From Lacibacter sp. H375 (lineage in GTDB: Bacteria > Bacteroidota > Bacteroidia > Chitinophagales > Chitinophagaceae), in contig NZ_JBBKTT010000001.1 of assembly GCF_037892425.1 (NCBI RefSeq), positions 3,658,001 to 3,722,000 on the forward strand: a DNA stretch of 64,000 nt, read 5' to 3'. The translations under genes and the position numbers were made by a program. Below the pieces are notes generated by a model. It made no database searches and was not told the DNA's origin. It saw nothing but the letters and a program-made list of their open reading frames with translations. Shown piece after piece: positions 1 through 10,400 of this stretch (positions are counted from its first letter, which is position 1; each line of letters starts with the position of its first letter).

Positions 1-765
1 TGCCTGAAACAATGCGGTGATAGCGATGGTTTCCGCAACAGTCATAGGTACATCGCAAATTCGAAACTCAATAGTGTTGAAGAAAGGATGCACACGCAAA
101 TCCCACCATATTTTTTTTGCATTGTCAATGCAGTTGGTTTTTATCAACAATGAAACATAATTCTCATACGCCTCAATACTGTCGAATGATTCAGGAATAC
201 CTGTACGAGGGAACTTGTCAAACACTTTTGTACGGAATGATTTATACCCAGTCATCCGTCCTTCCCAAAAAGGAGAGTTGGTGCTGAGTGCATACACATG
301 CGGTAAAAAATAACGGGCAGAGTTGGCTAGGTGAATAGCCATCTTCCTGTTCTCCATTCCAACGTGTACATGCAAACCAAAAATGAGGTTACTCCGTGCA
401 GCTTCCTGCAGTTCATTTACAATTTGATTATATCGTACATGATCTGTAATTAACTGATCCTGCCAATGGCTGAAGGGGTGTGTTCCACTTGCGCCTACCG
501 CTAAACCAAGATTGCCTGCAATACCGCTGATGGTTTTACGCAGTAATGAAACATCAGTAATAGCTTCATCAATGTCCTGGCAAATATCAGTGCCAACTTC
601 CACCACGGCCTGGTGCATCTCAGCTTTCACTTTGTCTTTAATTACTTTTTGGCCTTCGCTTACAATTTTCTGTTCATGGCTTTTTAATTCCCTTGTTGTG
701 GGATCATACACCATGTATTCTTCTTCAACACCTAATGTGAATTGTTTGAAATTAATGTTACCCAT
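1..765 (-). CDS. Carboxylate-amine ligase, GCS2/YbdK family (3' part cut off by window edge)
   Basis: Reading the minus strand from the ATG at 765 gives 255 residues that stay open to the window edge, so the C-terminus is missing. The protein starts MGNINFKQFTLGVEEEYMV; the GVEEE motif near residue 13 is the nucleotide/metal-binding signature of the glutamate-cysteine ligase type 2 fold. Further on are FGLHVHVG and a segment resembling the conserved FRICD of YbdK-like proteins. The family joins an amine to a carboxylate using ATP; true glutamate-cysteine ligase activity is usually weak in YbdK-like members, so the substrate is unknown. It lies 14 bases downstream of the ATP-grasp gene on the same strand, almost certainly one transcript, suggesting that two ligases act on the same small molecule or peptide. 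Confidence 0.85.
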   Translation of the reverse strand, partial: MGNINFKQFTLGVEEEYMVYDPTTRELKSHEQKIVSEGQKVIKDKVKAEMHQAVVEVGTDICQDIDEAITDVSLLRKTISGIAGNLGLAVGASGTHPFSHWQDQLITDHVRYNQIVNELQEAARSNLIFGLHVHVGMENRKMAIHLANSARYFLPHVYALSTNSPFWEGRMTGYKSFRTKVFDKFPRTGIPESFDSIEAYENYVSLLIKTNCIDNAKKIWWDLRVHPFFNTIEFRICDVPMTVAETIAITALFQA

Positions 766-779
766 TGTCGTTAATCAAA

Positions 780-1733
780 TTAATAAAGCGGTTGTTTATT
801 CGCACCACGTTTTACATATTCTCCCCAGGTTAAATTATCAGCACCATCTTTCTGTTCAAGAGCCCTTTCAATTGCATAGCTGGCAGATGCTTCAACTACC
901 CAATCAAAATTTTCCTGGCCTACACTTGCAAGATCGGCATCAGGGGCAGGGTTGCAAAAATCAATGGCATAAGGAACACCATCTCTTAATGCCAATTCAA
1001 CTGTATTAAAATCGTAACCAAGATAATTGTTGATACGGAGTACAATATCTGTCATCATGTTTAACTTCTCTGCGGATGGTTGAAAATCGGCAACGTAACG
1101 TAAATGATGTGGGTTGCGTGGTTCATAACTCATAATACGCACATGCTTACGTCCAATGCAATAACAACGATAGTATTCTTCAAACACAATTTCTTCCTGC
1201 AACAACATCACCAACTGATTTGTTTCTGCATGCTTTTCAAAAAACTCTTCCGCATTACGCAGCTTATAAACATTTTTCCATCCACCACCGGCAAATGGTT
1301 TCATGTAAGCAGGAAAACCAATATAATTGAACATGCCTTCCCAATCCATTGGATAAGCAAGGTTGCTGAACGATTCGTCGCTTGTATCATCGGGTCGTTC
1401 TTTTGAAGGAAGGATCACAGTTTTGGGAACAGGTACATCGATCTTTGTTGCGAGACAGTTATTAAAAAACTTATCATCAGCACTCCACCAAAACGGATTG
1501 TTGATCACAGCAGTTCCGGTAATGGCTTCGTTTTTTAGATATGCACGGTAATGCGGTACATCCTGCGAAATACGATCGATGATCACAGCATACCCGTTGT
1601 TTACGCCTTGCACCACTTTGTCTATAAGCACAGGTTCGGCCACAATGCCGGGAATATTTTTACTGTTGATCCTTTCAACAAAAGCAGTAGGAAAGGAGCG
1701 TTCTTTGCCATGAAGAATACCGATCTTTTTCAT
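780..1733 (-). CDS. ATP-grasp domain ligase
   Basis: A 317-residue cytosolic protein without signal peptide. The C-terminal two thirds have ATP-grasp features: an MKPFAGGG segment near residue 143 (ATP-binding lysine plus glycine-rich loop), LLQEEIV near 177 (adenine-contacting strand and acidic residue), and near 245-270 a strand-turn with NTVELALRDG and AIDFCNPAPDAD, carrying the acidic/Asn metal ligands. ATP-grasp enzymes form acyl-phosphates and couple them to amines or thiols. The gene is first in a minus-strand pair with the GCS2-type ligase (14 bases between them) and is divergent from an esterase gene 142 bases away. Together they suggest a small amide- or peptide-forming pathway. No closer family name is recognised and the product cannot be given. 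Confidence 0.8.
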   Translation of the reverse strand: MKKIGILHGKERSFPTAFVERINSKNIPGIVAEPVLIDKVVQGVNNGYAVIIDRISQDVPHYRAYLKNEAITGTAVINNPFWWSADDKFFNNCLATKIDVPVPKTVILPSKERPDDTSDESFSNLAYPMDWEGMFNYIGFPAYMKPFAGGGWKNVYKLRNAEEFFEKHAETNQLVMLLQEEIVFEEYYRCYCIGRKHVRIMSYEPRNPHHLRYVADFQPSAEKLNMMTDIVLRINNYLGYDFNTVELALRDGVPYAIDFCNPAPDADLASVGQENFDWVVEASASYAIERALEQKDGADNLTWGEYVKRGANKQPLY

Positions 1734-1862
1734 ATTTAATGTTTATGGTCTTGAAAATGATGTTGAAGTTGCAGGCAATGTTGCGGTTAATTATTGCTTT
1801 AATATAGTACACAATTCGCTAACATTAACTTGCACCGTAAAATAATTTTACCTGCATTTCCT

Positions 1863-1870
1863 TATTTTTG
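1863..1870 (+). promoter_or_regulatory. -7 promoter box of the esterase gene
   Basis: TATTTTTG matches the Bacteroidota -7 consensus TAnnTTTG exactly. It ends only five bases before the ATG at 1876, so transcription would start at or next to the start codon. No TTTG or TTG lies at the usual 17-23 base distance upstream, so the call rests on the -7 box alone. Confidence 0.4.
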
Positions 1871-1875
1871 AAAAT

Positions 1876-2688
1876 ATGCTTATGGAGAAATTGAAGCACA
1901 TGGTATTTGAATCGGTGCTGTTGAAGTCGGAGTTGCTTGAACGGGATATGAAAATTGATATGTATCTACCTACATCTGTACACGATCCTTCCGAGATGAG
2001 TTTATTGCTTATTAATGATGGACAGGATCTTCCAAAAATGCCTTTCAATGAAATGCTGGATGAATTGTACGGACAACAAAAAATTAAACCACTTTTTTGT
2101 GTGGGTATTCATTGCGGTGCCGATCGTAAAATGGAATACGGTATAGCCAGCCAGGCCGATTATCTTGGCAGGGGAGCAAAGGCAGGAGCGTATACCAATT
2201 TTATTTTTGATGAGTTACTTCCGTTCTTACGTAGCCAGTATCATGTGCCACAGTTTAAAGAGAAATCGTTTGCCGGTTTTTCCTTGGGAGGCTTAATGGC
2301 AATGGATATTGTATGGAATCATCCGCACGAGTTTAGTAAAGTGGGTGTTTTTTCAGGTTCGTTCTGGTGGCGGCAAAAAGCATATGAAGATGGGTATACT
2401 GATGAGGCTGATCGCATCATGCACAACCAGGTGAGAGAGGGTGTTGCTGCTCCCTGGTTAAAGTTTTTTTTCCAAACCGGATTGCTTGATGAAAAACTGG
2501 ATCGTAACAATAATGGCATTATCGATTCAATTGATGATGTACTTGACCTGATCGCTGCATTAAAAAAGAAGGGCTATAGTGACGAAGCCATCCGTTATCT
2601 TGAAATGATAGATGGTAAACACGATGTACCAACCTGGGCAAAGGCATTTCCAAAATTTTTGGAGTGGGGTTGGGGAAATGATGTTTAA
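1876..2688 (+). CDS. Alpha/beta hydrolase, esterase D-like, with an EF-hand-like loop
   Basis: 270 residues, no signal peptide. The nucleophile elbow GFSLGG puts the catalytic serine at about residue 136; the likely catalytic histidine is His249 in DGKHDVP. These fit the putative esterase family of esterase D/enterochelin esterase type (PF00756). Residues 209-221 read DRNNNGIIDSIDD, matching the calcium-binding loop pattern D-x-N-x-N-G-x-I-x-x-x-D, unusual inside such an enzyme. A second ATG at 1882 is an alternative start. The gene is divergent from the ATP-grasp/GCS2 ligase pair and shares their intergenic region, so it may release or deacylate their product (inference). It ends in a bidirectional terminator. 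Confidence 0.85.
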   Translation: MLMEKLKHMVFESVLLKSELLERDMKIDMYLPTSVHDPSEMSLLLINDGQDLPKMPFNEMLDELYGQQKIKPLFCVGIHCGADRKMEYGIASQADYLGRGAKAGAYTNFIFDELLPFLRSQYHVPQFKEKSFAGFSLGGLMAMDIVWNHPHEFSKVGVFSGSFWWRQKAYEDGYTDEADRIMHNQVREGVAAPWLKFFFQTGLLDEKLDRNNNGIIDSIDDVLDLIAALKKKGYSDEAIRYLEMIDGKHDVPTWAKAFPKFLEWGWGNDV

Positions 2689-2731
2689 TGTTTTGCTGTA
2701 GTGCTTTACTAATCGCTTAACGTAATTACAT

Positions 2732-2763
2732 AAAAAAGTCCCGAAATAATTCGGGACTTTTTT
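2732..2763. terminator. Bidirectional intrinsic terminator
   Basis: A 14-base perfect stem (2732-2745 with 2750-2763) around a four-base loop, with A-run and T-run at the two ends: AAAAAAGTCCCGAA and its complement. It lies between the convergent esterase and TonB-dependent receptor genes and can end transcription from both sides. Confidence 0.9.
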
Positions 2764-2778
2764 ATGTGTTCTGATTTA

Positions 2779-5700
2779 TCAGAATGTATAACGGATAGTT
2801 GCCTGACCTCTCCAACGTGAAGAGTTGTAAGCACCTGCCTGAAGATCCAGAATATCGGCTGCAGTTCTGTTTCCGGTATTTCTGTATGTCATATTAGGCT
2901 TCAATTGACCATTAACTAAAGTAGTGCTATAGTTTGTACTTTCAATATTGATTAACTGATATTGATCAACACCTGGGGTACGGTAAATGCGTCCCCAGTT
3001 TCTGTTGAGAAGGTTTGTGAAGTTGAAAACATCGAGAATAACAGAAAGCTTGTTGCTGATGTTGCCTGTTTTCAATACAAAATCCTGTTGAATTCTTGCA
3101 TCAACAATGTGACTGAATGGTAAAACTGCACCATTTCTTTCTGCAAATTGGCCTCTTCTTGAATTCAGATATTTATCATTACTGATATAAGCATCTAAAG
3201 CGGTCCACTGATCAGCTACTGAATAAGTAGTAGACCCTGAAGTATAAGGGACTGCCATGCGGCTCCAATCTGCCAGGTCTCTCGGTACATAAATCAGATC
3301 GTTGGTTTCATTGTTTACACCATTTCTGTCATAAATCAAACTACGTGTGTAAACATATGAATAAGGAGTACCTGATTGTCCATTGTAGAACGCTGTAACA
3401 GTTGTAGCCAGTTTATCTTCTAAGTAAGAGAACTTCTTAGAAACATATAAGTTGATTCTGTGCAATTGAGCAAAATCACTTCTGCTTAATTGAAGATCAC
3501 TTCTGCCTGTTGAAGTTTCCATGAAACGCCAGTTACTGTTGTTCTGACTGCTAGTGCCATCAAACACGCTGTATGAATCACCATAAGAATAATTGGCATT
3601 AAGCGCCCAGCCTTTAGAGAAGGCTTTATCAATTGCTACAGACAAGTTGTAAGAGAAACCTTTCTGTCCTTTAGCATTTGTAATGATGAAGATACCTTCC
3701 GAGTAAGGATTTTGGCTGCCTGCAACTGTACCGTTCATATCAATACGGTTATAAGTTGTGCTGTTTGAGAGATAGGTGGTTTGTCCCAAAATGTTAGTTA
3801 AACCTTTGTATGCAAAAACGTTCTTGTAATCAACCTCGTTGATGTTCTTTTGATATAAGATATCGGCAGAAAAATTCCATCTGTTACCAAGATCTTTTTC
3901 AATACCTAAAGATGCTTTCAACACTTTTGGTAATTTAAAATCAGGGGCAATCAAATCGATTTGGCCACTTGGAGGTCTGAATGTGAGACCAACATCCTGA
4001 GGCTTGTATTGATTAAATGGATCGGCTCGGAAAGTAAAACTTGGTAACGCATTAATTTGTGATGAGTTCAAACCAATACCACCGACGTTAACACCTGTAT
4101 TATTATAGGCGCCGCCAGGCCAAACTAAAGGAATACGGCCGGTAAACATACCAATACCACCTTTAATACGTAATTTTTGTTCACGGATGTTATATGTAAA
4201 TCCAATCCTAGGTGATAAACTTACTTGTGCATTTGGGCGAATGCCTGATCTTGCTCCAAGCAAATCATGATAAAGACTGATCTGTGGTACCGCATATTTG
4301 TTGAAAAATGTATCTTCGTTAGGTATGGTAAGGAATTCAAAATTATCAACACGCACACCATAATTCAATTGGAAATCGTTTGTGATATCCCATTGATCAG
4401 CTACAAAGAAGCCCATACGTAATGTATTGAACTCAGTACCGGCTGCACTACCGTCGCCAACTTTATCATCAACTAAAGAAAAGGAACGGTTATAAGTTGC
4501 AGGGCGTAAATCATCTAACCAAGCCTGTACACTGTTGTAAGTATATGAGCCGTAGTTCTGACGAACGAACAAATTATAGGAATTACTAAACTCCAGATCT
4601 ACTCCGGCCTTTAACTCATGACCTTTACCTAATCTTACTTTGAATTCATCAAAGAAAGCAATATTGTTTTGCTTAAGCTGGTTACCTGTAGAGAACTCTT
4701 CAGTACCAAACGTATAGCTTGATCCGTTAGCCGAATTCAATAATACACGTGGGAAATCTGCACCCAATGCATCCCTGTCATCAAGCACATTAGTGAATGT
4801 AAGCAATGCTTTATTTGAAATATTATTTGTAAAGTTTGAAAGCAATTCTGCAGAAGCAGAATGAGTAGTACTTGGGAAAAGGTAACCACCGTTAAAGAAA
4901 CGTATCTGTGTGCTTGTACTTGCTGATGTAAGAGAACGTTCTGAACCAGTATAACGGTAAGATACATTCAACTTATGTTTGTTGTTTAAATTAAAGGTGA
5001 ATTTGGAAGCAAGTTTATTACTTACAACTAAATCAGGAATATTTTCCCATGCACCTGGATCATAACTGAATGTCTTCAACTTGTCTACAATTCGTGCAAC
5101 TGTATCTCTAAAAGTAGAAACCCGGAAAGTTGATGCGTCAAAAGGCTGCGGTCTTTCATCATCCTGTCTTTCAAAACTAAGGAAGAAAAACGCTTTATTT
5201 TTAATGATCGGACCACCCAAAGTGATACCAAATGTTTGTGCAGTAAAGTCGGGAACTCCTGTTGCTGCATTTTTTAGTCCTGTTGGAGTTTTTCCAGCAA
5301 GTGATTGATTTCTGAAAATATAGTAAGCAGACCCCGTTAATTTATTTGTACCACTTTTTGTAGTTGCATTGATTGAACCTCCCGTAAAGTTACCTAATGA
5401 TACGTCGTAAGGTGAAACGCCAACCTGGAAGGCATCAATTGCATCAATACTTATGGGTGGTGAGCCGGTTTGTCCTCCATTTGAACCTGTTTCACTTATG
5501 CCAAATACATCGTTATTCACCGCTCCATCAATCATCAATTGATTGTAGCGATTATTTTGGCCGGCAATTGAAATGCCGCCACCATATGTAACACGGGCTT
5601 GCGGGGTTAAACGAACAAAATCAGTTAACTGACGTCCAACAGTTGGAAGATTGGCTAATCGATCTCTGCCAATATTTGTTTCCATGCCGCCTTTAGCGCC

Positions 5701-6084
5701 TGACCTTGTACGGCTTCCTGTAACTACTATTTCCTGGAGAGTTACATTAGCTGGTGCAAGAAGAAATTCTAAGCGGAAGGTTTCTCCAAGATTTAGGAAA
5801 ATATCTTCCTGTTTTTGTGCCTGTAAACCAGCATAGGTTACCTCGACAGTGTAGGGGCCGCCCGGAGCAATATTTGACAATGTGAAAGCCCCACGGGAAA
5901 TCGTGGTAGTTTGGTAAACAGAACCGGTGGGTTGATGTTTTGCAACCACAGTTGCGCCAACCAAAGGTTCCTTTTTGTCTGATTGGACAACCCCGGCTAA
6001 GTTACTCGTAGTTACCTGTGCCGCAACAGCAAGTGTGAAGAACATTGCTAATACCGCCAGCAGTAGTTTTCTGATTTTTAGCAT
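2779..6084 (-). CDS. TonB-dependent receptor, Oar-like
   Basis: 1101 residues. A signal peptide (about 1-22, ending AVAAQ) is followed by a carboxypeptidase-regulatory-like beta-sandwich (about 26-110), the segment LQEIVVTGSR at about 115 that starts the plug domain, the plug with the Oar-type phrase NLPTVGRQLTDFVRLTP, and a long outer-membrane beta-barrel ending in the aromatic terminus IRYTF. Oar-like receptors are large TonB-dependent outer-membrane transporters or secretion-related channels of Bacteroidota and myxobacteria. No SusD partner is adjacent, so it is not part of a Sus-type pair. It is monocistronic, between a bidirectional terminator and the divergent ribBA promoter region. The substrate is unknown. 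Confidence 0.92.
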   Translation of the reverse strand: MLKIRKLLLAVLAMFFTLAVAAQVTTSNLAGVVQSDKKEPLVGATVVAKHQPTGSVYQTTTISRGAFTLSNIAPGGPYTVEVTYAGLQAQKQEDIFLNLGETFRLEFLLAPANVTLQEIVVTGSRTRSGAKGGMETNIGRDRLANLPTVGRQLTDFVRLTPQARVTYGGGISIAGQNNRYNQLMIDGAVNNDVFGISETGSNGGQTGSPPISIDAIDAFQVGVSPYDVSLGNFTGGSINATTKSGTNKLTGSAYYIFRNQSLAGKTPTGLKNAATGVPDFTAQTFGITLGGPIIKNKAFFFLSFERQDDERPQPFDASTFRVSTFRDTVARIVDKLKTFSYDPGAWENIPDLVVSNKLASKFTFNLNNKHKLNVSYRYTGSERSLTSASTSTQIRFFNGGYLFPSTTHSASAELLSNFTNNISNKALLTFTNVLDDRDALGADFPRVLLNSANGSSYTFGTEEFSTGNQLKQNNIAFFDEFKVRLGKGHELKAGVDLEFSNSYNLFVRQNYGSYTYNSVQAWLDDLRPATYNRSFSLVDDKVGDGSAAGTEFNTLRMGFFVADQWDITNDFQLNYGVRVDNFEFLTIPNEDTFFNKYAVPQISLYHDLLGARSGIRPNAQVSLSPRIGFTYNIREQKLRIKGGIGMFTGRIPLVWPGGAYNNTGVNVGGIGLNSSQINALPSFTFRADPFNQYKPQDVGLTFRPPSGQIDLIAPDFKLPKVLKASLGIEKDLGNRWNFSADILYQKNINEVDYKNVFAYKGLTNILGQTTYLSNSTTYNRIDMNGTVAGSQNPYSEGIFIITNAKGQKGFSYNLSVAIDKAFSKGWALNANYSYGDSYSVFDGTSSQNNSNWRFMETSTGRSDLQLSRSDFAQLHRINLYVSKKFSYLEDKLATTVTAFYNGQSGTPYSYVYTRSLIYDRNGVNNETNDLIYVPRDLADWSRMAVPYTSGSTTYSVADQWTALDAYISNDKYLNSRRGQFAERNGAVLPFSHIVDARIQQDFVLKTGNISNKLSVILDVFNFTNLLNRNWGRIYRTPGVDQYQLINIESTNYSTTLVNGQLKPNMTYRNTGNRTAADILDLQAGAYNSSRWRGQATIRYTF

Positions 6085-6224
6085 ACTTTATAGTTTTACG
6101 TGTGCAAATAAACAACAATCTTACCTATGGAAAGCAAACAAATATTAACATTTCGTAAAGAAAGACAATGCCTTCCTGCATCATGCTGCAAAGGGAAATT
6201 TTATGATTCAACAGTTGGGGATGA

Positions 6225-6258
6225 TTTGTGGAAAGCCTGCTGTTTTCAACTAACTTTG
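6225..6258 (+). promoter_or_regulatory. ribBA promoter (TTTG-N22-TAACTTTG)
   Basis: TTTG at 6225-6228 and TAACTTTG at 6251-6258, separated by 22 bases, match the Bacteroidota -33/-7 promoter. The predicted transcription start lies around 6265, ten or so bases before the ATG at 6276. This decides the ribBA start: an in-frame GTG at 6228 would lie inside the promoter. Confidence 0.7.
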
Positions 6259-6275
6259 CGGCCTTAAATCTAATT

Positions 6276-7475
6276 ATGCTTCATACTATCGAAAGTGCGA
6301 TCGAGGATATCCGTAATGGTAAAATGGTGATTGTGGTGGATGACGAGGATCGTGAAAATGAGGGAGATTTCATTATTGCAGCCCGCCATGTTACGCCTGA
6401 AGTGATCAATTTTATGAGCAAAGAAGGACGTGGTCTCATTTGCGCTGCTATTACAGATGAGCGCTGTAATGAGTTGAAACTGGAACCGATGGTTTCATCA
6501 AATACATCTCTCCACGAAACTGCTTTTACAATTTCGGTCGATCTTACCGGTCCCGGCACCGGAACCGGTATTTCTGCACAGGACAGAGCTAAAACTATCC
6601 AGGCACTGATAAATAAGGATACAAAACCGGAAGATCTTGCCCGTCCCGGACATATATTCCCTCTTCGTGCAAAACCAGGAGGTGTACTTCGCCGCAGCGG
6701 ACACACAGAAGCTACCATTGATTTGGCCCGTTTGGCAGGACTCGAACCCGCCGGCGTGTTGGTGGAAATTATGAACGAGGATGGCAGCATGGCCCGTCTT
6801 CCTCAATTGGAGATCATTGCGGAGAAGTTTGATGTAAAGATCATATCCATAAAAGATCTTATTGAATACCGGCTGAAGATCGATTCACTCATTGAAGAGA
6901 TCGTTCGTGTCGAAATGCCGACAGCTTATGGTCATTTTCAACTGATCGCTTTCCGTGAAAAAGAAACGGCACAGGAACATCTTGCCTTAATAAAAGGAAC
7001 ATGGGAAAATGATGAACCAGTGTTGGTGCGTGTACATTCATCTTGTTTTACGGGTGATATTCTTGGTTCGCTTCGTTGCGATTGTGGTGATCAATTACAT
7101 TGTGCTATGCAAATGGTAGAAAAAGAAGGGAAGGGTGTAGTGTTGTATATGAACCAGGAGGGAAGAGGTATTGGACTGTTCAATAAACTGAAAGCTTATA
7201 AACTACAGGAAGAAGGTTTAGATACAGTAGAAGCAAATCTTCATTTGGGTTTGCCAATGGATGCAAGAGATTATGGTGTAGGTGCACAAATACTTCGCAC
7301 ACTAAATGTTTCTAAACTGAAACTCATCAGTAACAATCCCAAAAAGAGAGCTGGATTACTAGGTTATGGTTTAGAGATCGTGGAAACAGTTCCTGTCAGG
7401 ATCGCTCCAAACGAATACAATCAAAAATATCTCGAAACAAAGCGTGATAAATTAGGTCATGAAATTTTGAAGTAA
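6276..7475 (+). CDS. ribBA: Bifunctional 3,4-dihydroxy-2-butanone-4-phosphate synthase / GTP cyclohydrolase II
   Basis: 399 residues. The N-terminal half makes 3,4-dihydroxy-2-butanone 4-phosphate from ribulose 5-phosphate; its acidic active-site stretch [11 protein letters not shown] is at 22-32. The C-terminal half (from about 205) is GTP cyclohydrolase II, with the zinc cysteines C257, C268 and C270 in SSCFTGD and RCDCGD, and the QEGRGIGL loop. Together they supply both entry branches of riboflavin synthesis. The ATG at 6276 is chosen because the upstream in-frame codons overlap a well-formed promoter. No other rib gene is nearby. The stop codon is two bases from the end of the convergent TamB gene. 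Confidence 0.97.
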   Translation: MLHTIESAIEDIRNGKMVIVVDDEDRENEGDFIIAARHVTPEVINFMSKEGRGLICAAITDERCNELKLEPMVSSNTSLHETAFTISVDLTGPGTGTGISAQDRAKTIQALINKDTKPEDLARPGHIFPLRAKPGGVLRRSGHTEATIDLARLAGLEPAGVLVEIMNEDGSMARLPQLEIIAEKFDVKIISIKDLIEYRLKIDSLIEEIVRVEMPTAYGHFQLIAFREKETAQEHLALIKGTWENDEPVLVRVHSSCFTGDILGSLRCDCGDQLHCAMQMVEKEGKGVVLYMNQEGRGIGLFNKLKAYKLQEEGLDTVEANLHLGLPMDARDYGVGAQILRTLNVSKLKLISNNPKKRAGLLGYGLEIVETVPVRIAPNEYNQKYLETKRDKLGHEILK

Positions 7476-7477
7476 GA

Positions 7478-10400
7478 TCAGAATTCAAAATCTCTCACAT
7501 AAGAGAAACTGATACCGGTTCTGTTTGCTGCACGCCATTGCACATCGTACACACTGCGGTAAAAACCGATTAAGCGGAGTTTGCCATCGGGAGTAAGTAG
7601 CCATTCCAGGGTAAAGTCAGGCGTTAGCTGATTATTATTTTGAATAGGCGTGTTTTGTCCTGTGTTTACTAATAGGGAACCACCGGCTTTTAAAATTAGT
7701 TTACCATTTAATAAACGTTTGGTTACACCAAACCTGCTGGTGCCGCCAAAATTTTGTGTTTCAGCATCTGTGCCTGAAATTAATCCTGGTGTAAATGTTA
7801 CGTATGGGTCGAGGTTCAACTTGTTAATGCCTGGGATATTCTTTAAAATAATACCGAGACCCGATTGTACCTGTTGTGCTAAAAACTCGGTAAGCGTACC
7901 TGCAACGCTTGTGCCTATTCCACCAATAGCATTTGCAGCATTTGCATTGTTACTCAGGAATTGATTAAACACCAGCAATGAGAAGACCTGGTTGTTTAGT
8001 TCATTCGGATTGCTGTACATCCGTTGGAAACCACTCATCGTAATAGGGTTGGTACGACAGGGATGTCCTTGCGGTAATTCAAAACGAAATGAGATAACCG
8101 GGTTTGATAATGAACCTGAAAGATTACTGATTACTGTTAAAGAGTTTTGCTCGTTGCTGCTGCAAAGATCAGCAGGCAAAGCAACCCTGTCAATTTCATA
8201 ACGGGCATCAATATTAATGCGTGCGTTGTAGGGATCACCATTCCACTCAACAACTCCATTGTTAATGATAAATTGCTTTTTAATGAGGGCCTGCCAGTTA
8301 AACGTATAACGTCCTTTGGTGATGTTGTAACGGCCACTCATAGACGTGCCTTCGTTGGTGCTAACCCTGATGTTTAGATTGCCATCACCCTGTCCTTCGA
8401 TGATATCATTTGTGGCTTCATCAAGAATCAAATAAATTTTTGCAAGAGGATTTGGAAATACATCAAGATCAACGGTGAGGTTTGAAGATTCTTTTACTTT
8501 CGATTCAACCTTCATCTCTTTACCATATTGGCGGAACACAATAAAATCAGCAGTTCCGGTTACACGGGAATCAGATGTGGGCAGATAAACTTTAGAACTA
8601 TCTGTAGGAGTTCCCCTAAACTTCATTACAATGTTATCAACTTCTCCTCTGATAGTGCCGCTGGCATCAGCAACAACATGTCCATAGAAAAGACTGTTAT
8701 CTCTTTTAGTTGTATTCAAAACAAGAAAACCACGCCTTGTGTCATTTGCATGAAACTCCATATTAAATGCCATCTTCTTGAAAAACTGGTGATACATTTT
8801 TCCCGAAAAAGTAGCGGTGCGGTTAGCAGTATCTGTAAGAATCAGACGGCCGAAATCAATTTCTCCTTCTTTGAAAATGATCTCAGCACCTTCGTTCATT
8901 TTATAACGGCACTTGGTATAGTCAAGCACAAAAGATGCGTCACTTAATTTTACATTACCAATCAGGTCTGGAGCACTGGCATTTCCTTGCAAACGGATTA
9001 CTCCATTTGCTACACCTTTCATATCCGTCATAATAACAGAAAGATACTTTTCAAGAATACTCAACTTCAGATTCTTTGCATCAATCACCTGGTCAATGGT
9101 GGGGTTCTTTGGATCTTTGATATTGATTCTTCCACTGCTCAAAAATTCATATAACGGATTATCAGAAACAATGTTTGAATTTATCTCACCTGTTTCAACG
9201 TTATAATTACCCGTGATCTTCACTACGCCAATCGAATCATTATTAAAACGGAAACGTTCTGCATTTAGATCTGCGTCGATCCTGATTTTACCATATGGAT
9301 TAACAACGTTTATTTGTCCTGTTACCTGTCCTTCAAGCCGGGGATCTTTTAAAACATATGGCATTACATCTTCGAGGTGCACGTTATTAAGTTCAACCAC
9401 AAAATCTTCGGTTGTACCTGTCTCTGAAAACTTAGTATAAGCTTTGATCGATTCATTTCCCGATTCAAGTTTGATGCTTTCGGAATGGATCATTTTCTTA
9501 CCTATGAACAGATCGCTCTTGTCTTCAATATTCCATACCTTATCGTTAATGACTAAGGTAGAGGGTTGGAATACAATTTCAACACCATCTCTGTTGGTTT
9601 TGATCTTTGCATTCAGGTTCGCATCTTTCAATGTTTGCGATGCTCTTGTGCGTATGTTCACCGAACCTGTATCATTTGCAGCAGTAACAGTAAAAGTTGT
9701 TTGTGGCAAACTAAGACTGTCATTAAAAATTACTTCGCTGATTGCACCTTTCAGATCCAGTTTCTTATAATCGCCGGTAGCAGTAATAGCAATGCTGTTA
9801 AAACCGATGTCCTTGTATTTAAACTCAGGTACATCGGTTTGCAGATTGAATGAGCTTTCATTTGTGCTTATACGGCCTTTTATGATACTGTTGTTGAATC
9901 CTGTTACAGGTATATTGAGCATGTCAATGTACTCAGCAATATTCCTTGTAGTTATATCAAATGCAAAATCCTGGTTCTTTACCTGTCTCTTTGGTTGTGG
10001 AATATAGGCGGGGAAATAAATATTTAAAAAAGATAAAGCTGTGTTAGGGAGATCAAGGATGTTAAAATTACCAACAATGTTCACATCTGCTTCATTGCTG
10101 CGTGCAGCTAATTGTTTTTTGCCATCAACAATAATTGAAGAGAGTGAAAAATAATCGAATGAAAGTTGATTGGTGTCGTTTGTCAATACTGCATTTTGCA
10201 GGTTAGCAGTGCCAAGAAAATCGTCAATTGTTTTTCCTTTAAAATCAAGATTAACAAATGACTTTAAACGAAGCTTTGTTTTTGTAAGGCCAAGTTCCTT
10301 GAAGTTAATATTGTATACATCACCTGTAAGATTATAACTCGGAGTGTCTTTGCTTAAGTTCACCATCCCTGTTAAGTTAACCGAAAGGTTACTGTCATTA

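Noticed and set aside
512-1009. Plus-strand open frame of 165 codons overlapping the ligase genes
   Set aside because: It runs opposite to the GCS2 and ATP-grasp genes, crosses their gap, and its sequence has no protein-like pattern; it is a shadow frame.
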